A stretch of 64,000 nt of DNA from positions 1-64,000 of the forward strand of contig NZ_CAGY01000007.1 of the NCBI RefSeq assembly GCF_000308055.1, read 5' to 3'. This stretch comes from Actinomyces sp. ph3. GTDB taxonomy: Bacteria > Actinomycetota > Actinomycetes > Actinomycetales > Actinomycetaceae. How positions within the stretch are numbered: the stretch's first letter is position 1; each line of letters starts with the position of its first letter. The notes beneath the pieces are model-generated. The model did no database searches. It was not told the origin of the DNA and saw nothing but the letters and a program-made list of their open reading frames with translations. A program made the position numbers and the translations under genes. Of this stretch, positions 1 through 10,296 are shown piece by piece.

Positions 1-143
1 GGCCAGTTTGAGCGGTTGTTAGCGTACTGCCTACGGGTGCTGGATACCGATCACCCGCTCACTGCGGTGGTACGCAAGAACCTCGAGGAGGCCGAACGCG
101 AGCTGGCACAGCAGAAAGGCGAATCAAGCACCGAGGAGGACTG
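1..143 (+). CDS. C-terminal end of a TPR-like protein (5' end outside window)
   Basis: The frame is open from base 1 and ends at a TGA at 141-143, giving 47 residues. The piece LRVLDTDHPLTAVVRKNLEE resembles the last helix pair of the tetratricopeptide repeats found in actinobacterial NB-ARC/TPR proteins, whose repeats carry a G-x-D-H-P-x-T core followed by an N-L pair. The tail is charged and ends in an acidic run. Without the upstream part the full domain layout and function cannot be given. It runs toward the tRNA gene on the opposite strand, and the hairpin at 180-208 probably ends its transcript. Confidence 0.5.
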
Positions 144-179
144 ACACGCGTTGCATGCACTGCTCACAGCAAACACTGA

Positions 180-208
180 GGGGTCGGAAGCTTAAAGCTT
201 CCGACCCC
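180..208. terminator. Bidirectional hairpin terminator between TPR gene and tRNA-Val
   Basis: A 14-bp perfect inverted repeat (180-193 with 195-208) lies between the stop of the TPR-like gene and the 3' end of the tRNA gene. In practice the innermost pairs would open to make a loop. There is no long T-run on either side, so termination strength is uncertain, but its position between convergent genes fits a shared terminator. Confidence 0.6.
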
Positions 209-215
209 AATTCTG

Positions 216-289
216 TGGGCCCTACCGGGCTCGAACCGATGACCTTCTGGGTGTAAACCAGATGCTCTAGCCAACTGAGCTAAAGGCCC
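216..289 (-). tRNA. tRNA-Val (anticodon TAC)
   Basis: The minus strand folds into a full cloverleaf. The 7-bp acceptor stem pairs 289-283 with 223-217 and has one G-U pair. The D-arm starts GCTCAG, the anticodon loop is TTTACAC with anticodon TAC (reads GTA valine codons), and the T-arm contains GGTTCGAGCC. The discriminator is A216. The CCA end is not encoded (CAG follows). The 142 bases between the tRNA and the DUF3052 gene hold nothing else that I can recognise. Confidence 0.95.
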
Positions 290-431
290 AAAGCGCGTCC
301 TGTAATGAACGCACCAGTACAGCATAGAGTACAAGCAGCAATTACTTGGAATCAGACGCTGTGAGATGCATTGCGCACGCCGCAAAACAGCCAGCGCAAC
401 ACCGTCACGCAAGACTAAATTGCGTGAAAAC

Positions 432-830
432 TCAGTGCTTTCTCGAACGTGCGGTTAGACGAATACCAGCCCATTCAGGAGCCAGCGCACTTGCCGAAGT
501 CGCGTGGAGCCCGGCAGTGTGAGCAGCCTCTTCAACATCAGAAACCGGGACAGTTCCGGGGCGTCCAGGCTTGGGAATCAAGACCCAGATCAGGCCGCCA
601 TCGTCAAGGTTTGACATGGCATCGACCAACAGATCTGCCAGATCTTCCTCTTCGGCATCATCCGCGCGCCACCATACGATCGCTCCATCGACGACATCTT
701 CGTAGTCGGGATCGACAAGCTGATTACCGCTCTCTTCTTCAGCGAGTTGGCGCAGCGCTTGATCCGCATCATCGTCAACGTAGAACTCTTGAATAATCTG
801 GCCCTTCGTGAACCCTAGCTTGACACTCAC
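432..830 (-). CDS. DUF3052 family protein
   Basis: About 132 residues, acidic and cytosolic, with no signal peptide. The start KLGFTKGQIIQEFYVDDDAD, the central DGAIVWWRADD and the late LIWVLIPKPGRPG match the actinobacterial DUF3052 family, usually encoded beside or near aceE, as here. The frame is open up to a GTG at 851, but a GTG at 830 has a better ribosome site (AAGGGGAA about 5 bases upstream) and starts where the family aligns. No function is established. It is divergent from aceE, and the 279-base gap between them should hold both promoters. Confidence 0.85.
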   Translation of the reverse strand: MSVKLGFTKGQIIQEFYVDDDADQALRQLAEEESGNQLVDPDYEDVVDGAIVWWRADDAEEEDLADLLVDAMSNLDDGGLIWVLIPKPGRPGTVPVSDVEEAAHTAGLHATSASALAPEWAGIRLTARSRKH

Positions 831-965
831 CGGAGTTCCCCTTCGAGCCACGACACAGACAGTGTTACATCGCTTTTCACGGCTTCAATCGTAATGCACG
901 CAGCGCAATTATTTTTTGTTTCTCTCGATTCCTGTGATTTTCTCAGCAAAGCACCATCTTTGGCC

Positions 966-1028
966 TTGACAAATGAGGCGCGAATCATGGGCCTGAAGTC
1001 CCATTTTCACTCGCATTTTCCACTCGCA
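966..1028 (+). promoter_or_regulatory. Candidate aceE control region with tandem 13-14 bp repeats
   Basis: A perfect TTGACA box lies at 966-971, but I see no convincing -10 box at the usual spacing. Downstream, two near-identical direct repeats, attttcactcgca (1003-1015) and attttccactcgca (1015-1028), sit about 80-105 bases before the aceE start. Adjacent direct repeats of one helical turn or more can be binding sites for a regulator. That reading is inference; nothing else supports it. Confidence 0.25.
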
Positions 1029-1109
1029 AGTACCAAAATAGACCTGTAAGCACGAGGGCGTGCCCCACCAGGCGCTTCCGCTAAGTTAATCAGAGGAGTT
1101 CGAGATCCA

Positions 1110-3842
<2,733 letters not shown>

Positions 3843-3883
3843 ACACTCCTAAGCTTGCGTAACAACAAGCGTAAGCAAAGCTC

Positions 3884-3925
3884 AGTGGGTGGTGAGGTTC
3901 TCGAAACCTCACCACCCACTTTTGA
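3884..3925 (+). terminator. Strong intrinsic terminator of aceE
   Basis: A 16-bp perfect stem (3884-3899 with 3905-3920), a 5-base loop and a short T-run form a classic rho-independent terminator 42 bases after the aceE stop. It insulates the accessory cassette downstream from aceE transcription. Confidence 0.9.
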
Positions 3926-3950
3926 TTGCTCTATTAGTGCAACACATATT
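3922..3950 (+). promoter_or_regulatory. Candidate promoter of the accessory cassette
   Basis: Right after the aceE terminator, TTGATT (3922-3927) and CATATT (3945-3950) are spaced by 17 bases and match the vegetative -35/-10 consensus moderately. A start near 3957 would lie only a few bases before the frameshifted small ORF. The position fits, the boxes are weak. Confidence 0.3.
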
Positions 3951-3963
3951 TAAAAGCAGGCGT

Positions 3964-4307
3964 CTGAAAGTTGAAACTGCTTGCAGGCTTTCAGTCTCCG
4001 GCGTAATGTCTGTTGTAGAAGCAGCGATGCACCGTGTCAGTGGCGATGTGGAGGTAAGTAGAGTGTTACCTGAATCTGCAGTAATTACCCCCCTCGCTAC
4101 CGCTGTGTTGGGGTTCCTCAATCGAGCTACAACGGGATTGAGACAATCTCATGGGATTTCACGACAAATGTTGATGCAATGTTCGCTGCCGACACCCTAT
4201 TCCAAACTTTGATTGATAACCTCACCAACGCAGCGAACGACGCTTATGCCGCTAGACGTATCAACGGTAGCGCAACACTTTTCAACAGTTACGCACTGTC
4301 CTCTTAG
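3964..4307 (+). pseudogene. Frameshifted small ORF, WXG100-like start
   Basis: In one frame the sequence reads LKVETACRLSVSGV and continues through VEAAMHRVSG and VLPESAVITPLATAVLGF up to about 4130. This resembles small helical ESX-associated (WXG100-type) proteins, which often open with an M-K-V-E-T-A-like helix. Around 4130-4140 the coding signal seems to switch frame, reading TISWDFTTNVDAMFAADTL to a TAG at 4305-4307. The first frame ends at 4212. The best start is a CTG at 3964 behind AGCAGG, which is unusual, and I see no good ATG or GTG. The stop sits in the AGGGAAA ribosome site of the next gene, as in the cassettes downstream. It is probably a decayed first gene of the operon; a sequencing error is possible. 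Confidence 0.4.
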
Positions 4308-4315
4308 GGAAAACT

Positions 4316-5221
4316 ATGGATTCAATCAATTTTTATCCTGTTTTAGGTCTTCCTATTGGCTGTTTGGGACTGTACGCCTGGTACGTAGAGACATATACGG
4401 ACACCCCATTGGCCCAGTTTTGGCGGGCATACAACAAAGCGAATGCGCCACGGCGCGTCAACGAAATTTTCATTCCGTTGTTGATGCTCGGTATGATTTC
4501 AGGTGCTCTCTTGCCGTTTTCTATAAAGATCGCTCTGCCACAGCACATCCAATCGGTTATTGCTGGAAGTATTCTTTTCTTCTACATGCTCAGCATCGTC
4601 TTTTTATTGCCGATTCCTATTCCGCACATAGTAGACCAACAATGGCAGTGGCATAAACGCCACGGTTTCATCGACGAAAACGGCAAAATTATCACATCAA
4701 CACCACATCAGACCAACACACAGACGTACCCCATTGGACAGCAAACCTTGACTATTAAAACCAGTATGGAACTATCCGAGACATGGAGAGCACTCGATCT
4801 CAATAACCCCAATTCCCCTCTCATCCCTCATCTACCCCATACATCAACGACACTCAACGACCCCAAAAACTCACTCTTCATCGCTGTCGGCACCCCCGAA
4901 AGAACCACAGGGTTCCGGCCTAATCTCATCATCACAATGGATCCGACCGGCCAAAACCCCATCCCCCTGGAAGACGTAATCCCACGATGGCTGACGATCG
5001 AGGTAGTACCATTCCCCATCCACAGTCCAGACGCAACCATGTCAAGTGGAATCTACATAGATAACCACCAGTCCTACACCGCTATCCAATGGACATGGAC
5101 ACAAAGAATTGCAGAACATAATATCCGCGTCTATGCCACACTGACCTCTACAACAACCCACCTCAACCACATCGCCGAAGACCTACCAGACATGATCAGT
5201 AGCCTAGAAATCACACAATGA
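4316..5221 (+). CDS. Cassette 1 gene A: membrane protein with LpqN/DcrB-like soluble tail
   Basis: A 301-residue protein. Three hydrophobic segments at about 9-24, 52-70 and 82-102 form the membrane part, followed by a basic QWQWHKRHG motif. The C-terminal half (about 165-300) has a short GFRPNLIIT strand and a late AIQWTWTQ strand. This resembles the PsbP/DcrB/LpqN-type lipoprotein fold (a family-level impression, not a firm assignment). It lies second or first in an operon with B and C, and its TGA overlaps the ATG of B (ATGA at 5218-5221). Gene A of cassette 2 (6390-7313) is a clear paralogue. Base composition looks more AT-rich than in the flanking housekeeping genes. Confidence 0.75.
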   Translation: MDSINFYPVLGLPIGCLGLYAWYVETYTDTPLAQFWRAYNKANAPRRVNEIFIPLLMLGMISGALLPFSIKIALPQHIQSVIAGSILFFYMLSIVFLLPIPIPHIVDQQWQWHKRHGFIDENGKIITSTPHQTNTQTYPIGQQTLTIKTSMELSETWRALDLNNPNSPLIPHLPHTSTTLNDPKNSLFIAVGTPERTTGFRPNLIITMDPTGQNPIPLEDVIPRWLTIEVVPFPIHSPDATMSSGIYIDNHQSYTAIQWTWTQRIAEHNIRVYATLTSTTTHLNHIAEDLPDMISSLEITQ

Positions 5222-6033
5222 ACGCGAACACACCAAATCCCATTCGCCCCGCGATCGTCATCCCCACAACCTTCGCTCGCTCTTTCATCAGTGTGGCCAT
5301 CAATCCCCGTAATGGTTTTGAAGAATGGCAACATGTGGAAACACGCGCCGGGCGCCACTTATCGGAAGTATCAACGGGAAGCTCCCTAACGCCCACTGCG
5401 CAGGCGCTTCTCGCGCCAATTACCGCATGCACCGGACCAATTTCCCTCTATTCGTGCTCCCCCACATATACACCTGATGCCACACGCAAGTTATGTGTAT
5501 TCCAAGCAAAGGACCACTCAACAGTCCTTCGTAGCGTTGGCGACACAACTCACGTATATCTCATTGATACCGAGGAAGTTCCTCATGTGGTCCTAGCAAA
5601 TAGCCCTTTACGCACCAGAGAAGGGGACAATGACGCCCCGAACTATATTTTTGATGCAGCAATTCGCGCAATGAGCCACGCAAATTTCGAGCAAGTACAA
5701 AGGCTCCTTGTTGATTCCACCGCTCAAGATAAGTACCGCAATTTCGCGTCATATATACAAAACGGGCTGTGGGAATACACAGCGTGGACACGATGGAGGC
5801 GAACAGCCACGACCTATGCTCCTACTTCAAGCGTTACTGCACTCTCCACGCCAGCGTCAACTTATCGCTTTGAAACACCTATAGTTCCTGAGAGCTATCT
5901 ATCCGCTACTACCTCATTACCATCAAAGGTAGTAAATAGACAGTACGCTCCCCTAGAGCCCTGCTACGAAACACTGCTCTGGTGCTTACTGGCGGCCTAC
6001 TTCAACTTCACGCCACACACGCTTAAACGCTAG
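5218..6033 (+). CDS. Cassette 1 gene B: EspG-like (ESX chaperone-like) protein
   Basis: A 271-residue soluble protein without signal peptide or membrane segment. The middle (about 60-130), with SLYSCSPTY, VLRSVGD and VYLIDTEEVPHVVLA, and the late TAWTRWRRTA followed by TALSTPASTY, resemble the layout of EspG-type proteins. These bind PE/PPE-like substrates before type VII secretion. The similarity is weak and judged by eye. It is translationally coupled to A (ATGA overlap), and its own stop (TAG, 6031-6033) forms part of the AGGAG ribosome site of C. The paralogue at 7310-8092 shares roughly half its residues by eye. Confidence 0.6.
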   Translation: MNANTPNPIRPAIVIPTTFARSFISVAINPRNGFEEWQHVETRAGRHLSEVSTGSSLTPTAQALLAPITACTGPISLYSCSPTYTPDATRKLCVFQAKDHSTVLRSVGDTTHVYLIDTEEVPHVVLANSPLRTREGDNDAPNYIFDAAIRAMSHANFEQVQRLLVDSTAQDKYRNFASYIQNGLWEYTAWTRWRRTATTYAPTSSVTALSTPASTYRFETPIVPESYLSATTSLPSKVVNRQYAPLEPCYETLLWCLLAAYFNFTPHTLKR

Positions 6034-6043
6034 GAGCCGTTAA

Positions 6044-6343
6044 ATGTATGACTTTATCGAATGGAACCTAGAGCAGGTAACCGAGTGCGCAAAAAAGCGT
6101 GATGCTGCAGGTGAGATCTTCTCAAATAGCAAGCTCGCCTCAATTTCTACCGGTACTCAACACCAAGAAGATCTCGACGAACTTATTCAAGAAATTAACG
6201 GGCTTATCATGGGGCTCACACTTGCATGCGCTGGAGTCTCCCAAGCAACAACAGCGGCCAATCAAGCCTTCCAGGAAGCAGAAGAACAGAACCGCCATGC
6301 GTTAGAAACAGATAAGATTTACGGTCACAAAAAAGGCAAGTAA
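6044..6343 (+). CDS. Cassette 1 gene C: small WXG100/EspC-like helical protein
   Basis: A 99-residue, all-helical, leaderless small protein. It has an early W (IEWNLEQV), a polar turn around 35-40, then a long amphipathic helix (about 44-85) with AGVSQATTAANQAF and a charged tail ending in Lys. Size and helix-turn-helix layout fit type VII secreted small proteins (WXG100, PE or EspC groups), although the exact W-x-G turn is missing. The ATG follows AGGAG by 8 bases. It is the last gene of cassette 1; 46 bases separate it from gene A of cassette 2. Confidence 0.6.
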   Translation: MYDFIEWNLEQVTECAKKRDAAGEIFSNSKLASISTGTQHQEDLDELIQEINGLIMGLTLACAGVSQATTAANQAFQEAEEQNRHALETDKIYGHKKGK

Positions 6344-6389
6344 TACCAAAATCTCGACATATAAGCATCGGTCGAAAGCACGGTTAGCA

Positions 6390-7313
6390 ATGAGCAGTGA
6401 ACTTGGTGCAGTTATCCCAGGATTGATTCTCTTTCTCATCGGATTATTCATCTGGTGTTCAGAAACATACAGCGATGCGCAAATCGCTGTTTTCTGGAGG
6501 GATATGTCCAGTGATTTCTATTCAAAACGAGGAGCGAGCATACGCCGCCTCGCATGGACGTTATCTGCAATTTTCGGCGGCACAGGTGTACTTCTAAACA
6601 GCGCTGGTGCACCGGACTCACTCGTTCTTATCACTGCTGTCTTCGGGTTCTTCTTCTTTCTTCTCATTGCTGTCCTCTATTTCCTTCCGCTCCCAGTCCC
6701 TCGCTGCCTAGACGCGCAGTGGCAGTGGCACAAGCGCCACGGGCTTATTGACGAAAACGGGAAGATCATCCCCCCGACCCCTCACCAAACCAATTATTGC
6801 TCGTACGCCCTTGGAGGTGAAACCGTGACCATCAAAACAAGCATGGAACTCCCCGACACGTGGAGGGCGTTATCTCTCCCGAATCCGAAAGCGATACTCA
6901 CTCCACAGATTCCGCCAATAGTTAACGCGACCTCCGCGCACCCCCGTTCCCCTTTAGATGACGCTCTCTTTGTTGCAGTCGGAATTCCGGAAAAAACGAC
7001 AGGCTTCCGACCGAATTTCATCGTGACCATCGATTTAATGGGGAAAAGCCCGACACCCCTCGATGAAATTATTCCCGGCTGGATGACTATCGAACAGACA
7101 CGTTTTCCGATCCCAAGTGATGACACACTGATGACTACCGGCCTTTACGTTGACGAAGGACTCTCCTACACAGCGATCCAGTGGACCTGGACTCAGGCAG
7201 TTAGTAACAAAACTGTCCGCCTCTATGCGACAGCAACCGCAACAACGACTTCAATTAATTCAATCGCTGATCAACTTCCCCGGATGCTCGAGACTTTGCA
7301 GGTGATTTCATGA
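6390..7313 (+). CDS. Cassette 2 gene A: membrane protein with LpqN/DcrB-like soluble tail
   Basis: A 307-residue paralogue of 4316-5221 with the same order: hydrophobic segments at about 9-24, 50-68 and 78-100, the near-identical QWQWHKRHG block followed by IDENGKI, a variable Pro-rich linker, then a soluble domain with GFRPNFIVT and YTAIQWTWTQ. The N-terminal membrane part has diverged more than the block after it. The ribosome site is weak. Its TGA overlaps the ATG of the next gene (7310-7313), as in cassette 1. Function is unknown; a membrane-anchored partner of the EspG-like protein is plausible. Confidence 0.75.
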   Translation: MSSELGAVIPGLILFLIGLFIWCSETYSDAQIAVFWRDMSSDFYSKRGASIRRLAWTLSAIFGGTGVLLNSAGAPDSLVLITAVFGFFFFLLIAVLYFLPLPVPRCLDAQWQWHKRHGLIDENGKIIPPTPHQTNYCSYALGGETVTIKTSMELPDTWRALSLPNPKAILTPQIPPIVNATSAHPRSPLDDALFVAVGIPEKTTGFRPNFIVTIDLMGKSPTPLDEIIPGWMTIEQTRFPIPSDDTLMTTGLYVDEGLSYTAIQWTWTQAVSNKTVRLYATATATTTSINSIADQLPRMLETLQVIS

Positions 7314-8092
7314 ATACAAAAGATCGCCCCACAATTTCAATTCCGACTTGCCTGACAGAAGCCTTTCGCTCTGCGGCTCTCACATCAGAGAATGGCGAAA
7401 GAGTATGGTTAGAAGCTGAAAAAGCGGCTGGACAGCACGTTGAATCCGTTTTTTCTGCAGGCTGCCTGACCGAGGATGCACTGAATCTGTTTGCCCCTAT
7501 CCAGAAGAGCACTCATCCGATCACTATATATTCACTCTCACCTCATTACACACCCAACGTAATACGTCAACTCTGTATTTTTCAGGCCCCGGTTTCGACA
7601 ACAGTTTTACGCTCCGTCGGAGAAGAAAGTCATATCTATCTGATCGATACAGAAGAAACCCCCCACGTTTTACTGGCAAACTCACCGATCTTCACTCGTG
7701 AGAACGATTTCGACGCTCCAAGATACATTCAGTCGCAGGCAGTTGACGCACTCAGTAGAGGTGATATCGAAGAAGCCAAAGGACTGCTCATAGATCGGAC
7801 GACTCGATATATGAATCCAAGGTTTCACCGGGAAATTGAGGAAGATAACTGGGAATATTCGGCGTGGACTCGATGGAAGCGCGTTGCCAGCCGCTATGAG
7901 CCAATTTCCAGCATCGCAGCGCTATCAACTCCTTCGGCAAGCTACAAGATCGCAACCTCACGTGTGCCATCCAGCTACCTCGCTCCGCCCTGCATGGTTC
8001 GTAAACAACGTTCAGATCCGGCACGAGTTGGGCTCGAGGGCTACTATCAAACGATGCTCTGGTGCGAGCTCGCGAATTACTTCAACCTCTAG
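7310..8092 (+). CDS. Cassette 2 gene B: EspG-like (ESX chaperone-like) protein
   Basis: A 260-residue paralogue of 5218-6033. Shared blocks include TVLRSVG, IYLIDTEE, ANSP, WEYSAWTRWKR and LSTPSASY, and both end in a Y-x-T-x-LWC motif near the C-terminus (YQTMLWCELANYF here). There is no signal peptide. The stop codon TAG (8090-8092) overlaps the AGGAGG that serves gene C, repeating the cassette 1 design exactly. As with its paralogue, the EspG relation rests on pattern similarity only. Confidence 0.6.
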   Translation: MNTKDRPTISIPTCLTEAFRSAALTSENGERVWLEAEKAAGQHVESVFSAGCLTEDALNLFAPIQKSTHPITIYSLSPHYTPNVIRQLCIFQAPVSTTVLRSVGEESHIYLIDTEETPHVLLANSPIFTRENDFDAPRYIQSQAVDALSRGDIEEAKGLLIDRTTRYMNPRFHREIEEDNWEYSAWTRWKRVASRYEPISSIAALSTPSASYKIATSRVPSSYLAPPCMVRKQRSDPARVGLEGYYQTMLWCELANYFNL

Positions 8093-8100
8093 GAGGTAAG

Positions 8101-8385
8101 GTGTCTCAGGATATCGATTGGCGTCCAGAGCAGGTGGCGCAAGCGGCGAAAAAAGCTGATGACGCCGGAGAAAGTGCGACAAAAACACGACTCTCTTCAA
8201 TCCCAGCTGCTGGCAGCAGCCAGGAAATACTCGATTCATTGATTGGTGAAATGAACAATCTAGCCGATCAGATAGCATTCGCTGCTGCAGGGATATCGCA
8301 TGCGGTGACAGAGGTAAACCAAGCATTTATCCGCGTTGAAGCAGACAATCAGGATATAGCCAAATCGGCGATTCTTTCATCCTGA
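8101..8385 (+). CDS. Cassette 2 gene C: small WXG100/EspC-like helical protein
   Basis: A 94-residue paralogue of 6044-6343. It starts at a GTG (8101) placed 4 bases after AGGAGG; upstream in-frame codons belong to the overlap with gene B in another frame. Conserved parts are DWRPEQV at the start, LSSIPA before the turn, and a helix with AAGISHAVTEVNQAF. It keeps a W near residue 7 and lacks a strict W-x-G turn. It closes the accessory island; 76 bases of spacer follow before the convergent aspA stop, with no clear terminator. Confidence 0.6.
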   Translation: MSQDIDWRPEQVAQAAKKADDAGESATKTRLSSIPAAGSSQEILDSLIGEMNNLADQIAFAAAGISHAVTEVNQAFIRVEADNQDIAKSAILSS

Positions 8386-8461
8386 AATAACCACTAATTT
8401 GGGAGCCCACCTGGTTTAGGTCGAGAGAGCTAATCTCCCGATTCCAAACTAAGCAAGAAGA

Positions 8462-9874
8462 TCAATCGACCTGTGCGCCTCGATAATGAGGGTTCGCAAG
8501 GTTTTCCGGCGAAAGAATCGCCTCGACCTCTTCATCCGAAAGCAATCCCATCTCGGCAATCACTTCGCGAACGGTCTTCCCCTCTGCAGCAGCGCGCTTA
8601 CCCACAACATCGCCGAGGTGGTGCCCGATCACATCATTGAAGTAGGTGACGATCCCGATCGAGTTTTCGACATAAGAGCGGCAGACCTCGGCATTTGCCG
8701 TGATTCCATTGACGCAGCGCTCACGAAGAGTGTCGCACGCATTCACAAGAAGATCGATGGATTCAAAGGTTGCTTGCGCAATAACAGGCTCCATGACATT
8801 CAACTGAAGCTGCCCAGCTTCAGCAGCCATTGTCACAGTTTGGTCATTTCCGATGACCTTAAAGCACACCTGGTTGACAACCTCGGGAATAATCGGGTTC
8901 ACCTTTGCAGGCATGATCGACGAACCAGCAGCCATCTCAGGAAGATTAATTTCATTCAAACCAGCGCGCGGTCCCGAAGCAAGCAAACGAAGATCATTAC
9001 AAATCTTCGACAATTTCACGGCTGTGCGCTTAATTGCTGCATGCATTGACACATACGCACCGGTATCGGAAGTCGCCTCAACTAGGTGGGTTGCAGCCTT
9101 GACTCGAGAGCCCGTAATGCGACGCAGGTGACGAACAACCACGTCCTGATAACCAGTAGGGGTATTTAAGCCTGTACCGATTGCCGTTGCACCCAAGTTC
9201 GTTTCCAGGAGAAGCTCTGCATTCACCTCAAGACGTGGATCTTCCTCACGAAGGGTGACTGCAAAGGCTGTCATTTCTTGTCCGAGCGTCATCGGTACCG
9301 CATCCTGTAACTGCGTACGGCCCATGGTCAGCACGTCACGGAATTCATCGCCCTTCGCTGCGAAAGCATCGGCAAGATCTTCTACAGCCCTGCGGAGCCT
9401 ATCGATCTTTCCGTGAAGCGCCAAGCGGAATGCAGTCGGATAGGCATCGTTCGTCGACTGCGAATGATTCACATGATCATTGGGATTGATCACGTCATAA
9501 TCACCGCGAGGAAGCCCAAGCATCTCCAGTGCGCGATTCGCAATGACCTCATTGGCATTCATATTGACACTGGTACCCGCACCACCCTGGAATTGATCAA
9601 TCGGAAATTGATCCATGCAGGTTCCATTAGTCAAGATATCGTCACAAGCGGCAACAATAGCCTCTGCGGTCTTAGCGCTGATCACATGGAGTTCACGATT
9701 CGCCAGCGCGCAGGCCTTTTTTACCTGGACGATTGCGCGGATCATCTCAGGAACTTGGTTGATTGTCCGACCACTGATTTGGTAGTTCTCAAGGGCGCGA
9801 AGCGTGTGGATTCCCCAGTATGCCTCATCAGGAACTTCTCGCGTACCCAGCAGATCTTCTTCGATTCGTGCCAC
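8462..9874 (-). CDS. aspA: Aspartate ammonia-lyase
   Basis: About 470 residues from the GTG at 9874. The enzyme converts L-aspartate to fumarate and ammonia, linking amino-acid use to the TCA cycle. The fumarase/aspartase signature [11 protein letters not shown] is at about residue 317, and [10 protein letters not shown] and [12 protein letters not shown] supply active-site loops. The start N[14 protein letters not shown] is typical of aspartases rather than fumarases. An ATG at 9919 is in frame but lacks a ribosome site, while the GTG at 9874 has AAGGAG about 9 bases upstream. It follows the carrier-protein-like gene by 65 bases and is likely last in that operon. Confidence 0.95.
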   Translation of the reverse strand: MARIEEDLLGTREVPDEAYWGIHTLRALENYQISGRTINQVPEMIRAIVQVKKACALANRELHVISAKTAEAIVAACDDILTNGTCMDQFPIDQFQGGAGTSVNMNANEVIANRALEMLGLPRGDYDVINPNDHVNHSQSTNDAYPTAFRLALHGKIDRLRRAVEDLADAFAAKGDEFRDVLTMGRTQLQDAVPMTLGQEMTAFAVTLREEDPRLEVNAELLLETNLGATAIGTGLNTPTGYQDVVVRHLRRITGSRVKAATHLVEATSDTGAYVSMHAAIKRTAVKLSKICNDLRLLASGPRAGLNEINLPEMAAGSSIMPAKVNPIIPEVVNQVCFKVIGNDQTVTMAAEAGQLQLNVMEPVIAQATFESIDLLVNACDTLRERCVNGITANAEVCRSYVENSIGIVTYFNDVIGHHLGDVVGKRAAAEGKTVREVIAEMGLLSDEEVEAILSPENLANPHYRGAQVD

Positions 9875-9939
9875 CTGTGATTCTCCTTGAGTTGGTGTGG
9901 TCGCAGACAATAACGCCATTCTAGGTCAGAAGTTTGACG

Positions 9940-10290
9940 CTACTGTGCCAGCTCACCGACACTGCTCGCAATATCTCCGATGGTCACCCATTGGGATACC
10001 GCGGCATCCGGGATAGTGATTGCCAGTTCATGTTCGAGGGCCGAAACAGCGGCATATAGAGATAAAGTGTCCAGATCAAGCGCGCTCAATAAACACGCAT
10101 CATCGATATTCTCTGGAACCACTGAAGCGTTTGTAACAAGCGCATCCTGCACAACCTGACGCACATGCTCAGCGCGTTCCTCCGCCGCCTGCTCACGCGC
10201 CCCTTCAATTGCCTCAACGGGTGCAGCATCAGAATTCGAGGCTAAGGCCTGCCCGAGTGCATCTCCTAAAAGGTCACCGATAGTACCCAT
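9940..10290 (-). CDS. Acyl-carrier-protein-like protein lacking the phosphopantetheine Ser
   Basis: A 116-residue acidic protein. Residues about 60-115 align with acyl carrier proteins: helix II begins DLDTLSLYAAVSALE, and the family's I-x-IPD and T-x-GD-I blocks follow. In real carrier proteins the D-S-L Ser carries phosphopantetheine; here it is Thr75 (D-T-L). The first 50 residues form an extra helical, Glu/Ala-rich extension. It sits 6 bases after the DUF3145 gene. In streptomycetes DUF3145 lies beside the fabD-fabH-acpP-fabF cluster, so this may be a relic of that cluster. It may be a non-modified structural or regulatory relative. Confidence 0.65.
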   Translation of the reverse strand: MGTIGDLLGDALGQALASNSDAAPVEAIEGAREQAAEERAEHVRQVVQDALVTNASVVPENIDDACLLSALDLDTLSLYAAVSALEHELAITIPDAAVSQWVTIGDIASSVGELAQ

Positions 10291-10296
10291 AGATGA

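Noticed and set aside
4213-4656. 147-codon + frame overlapping cassette 1 gene A
   Set aside because: It lies in another frame of gene A, whose paralogue and membrane segments prove the other reading.
8386-8461. Possible terminator after cassette 2 or aspA
   Set aside because: I could find only short, broken pairings (such as gggag/ctccc) and no T-run, too weak to call.
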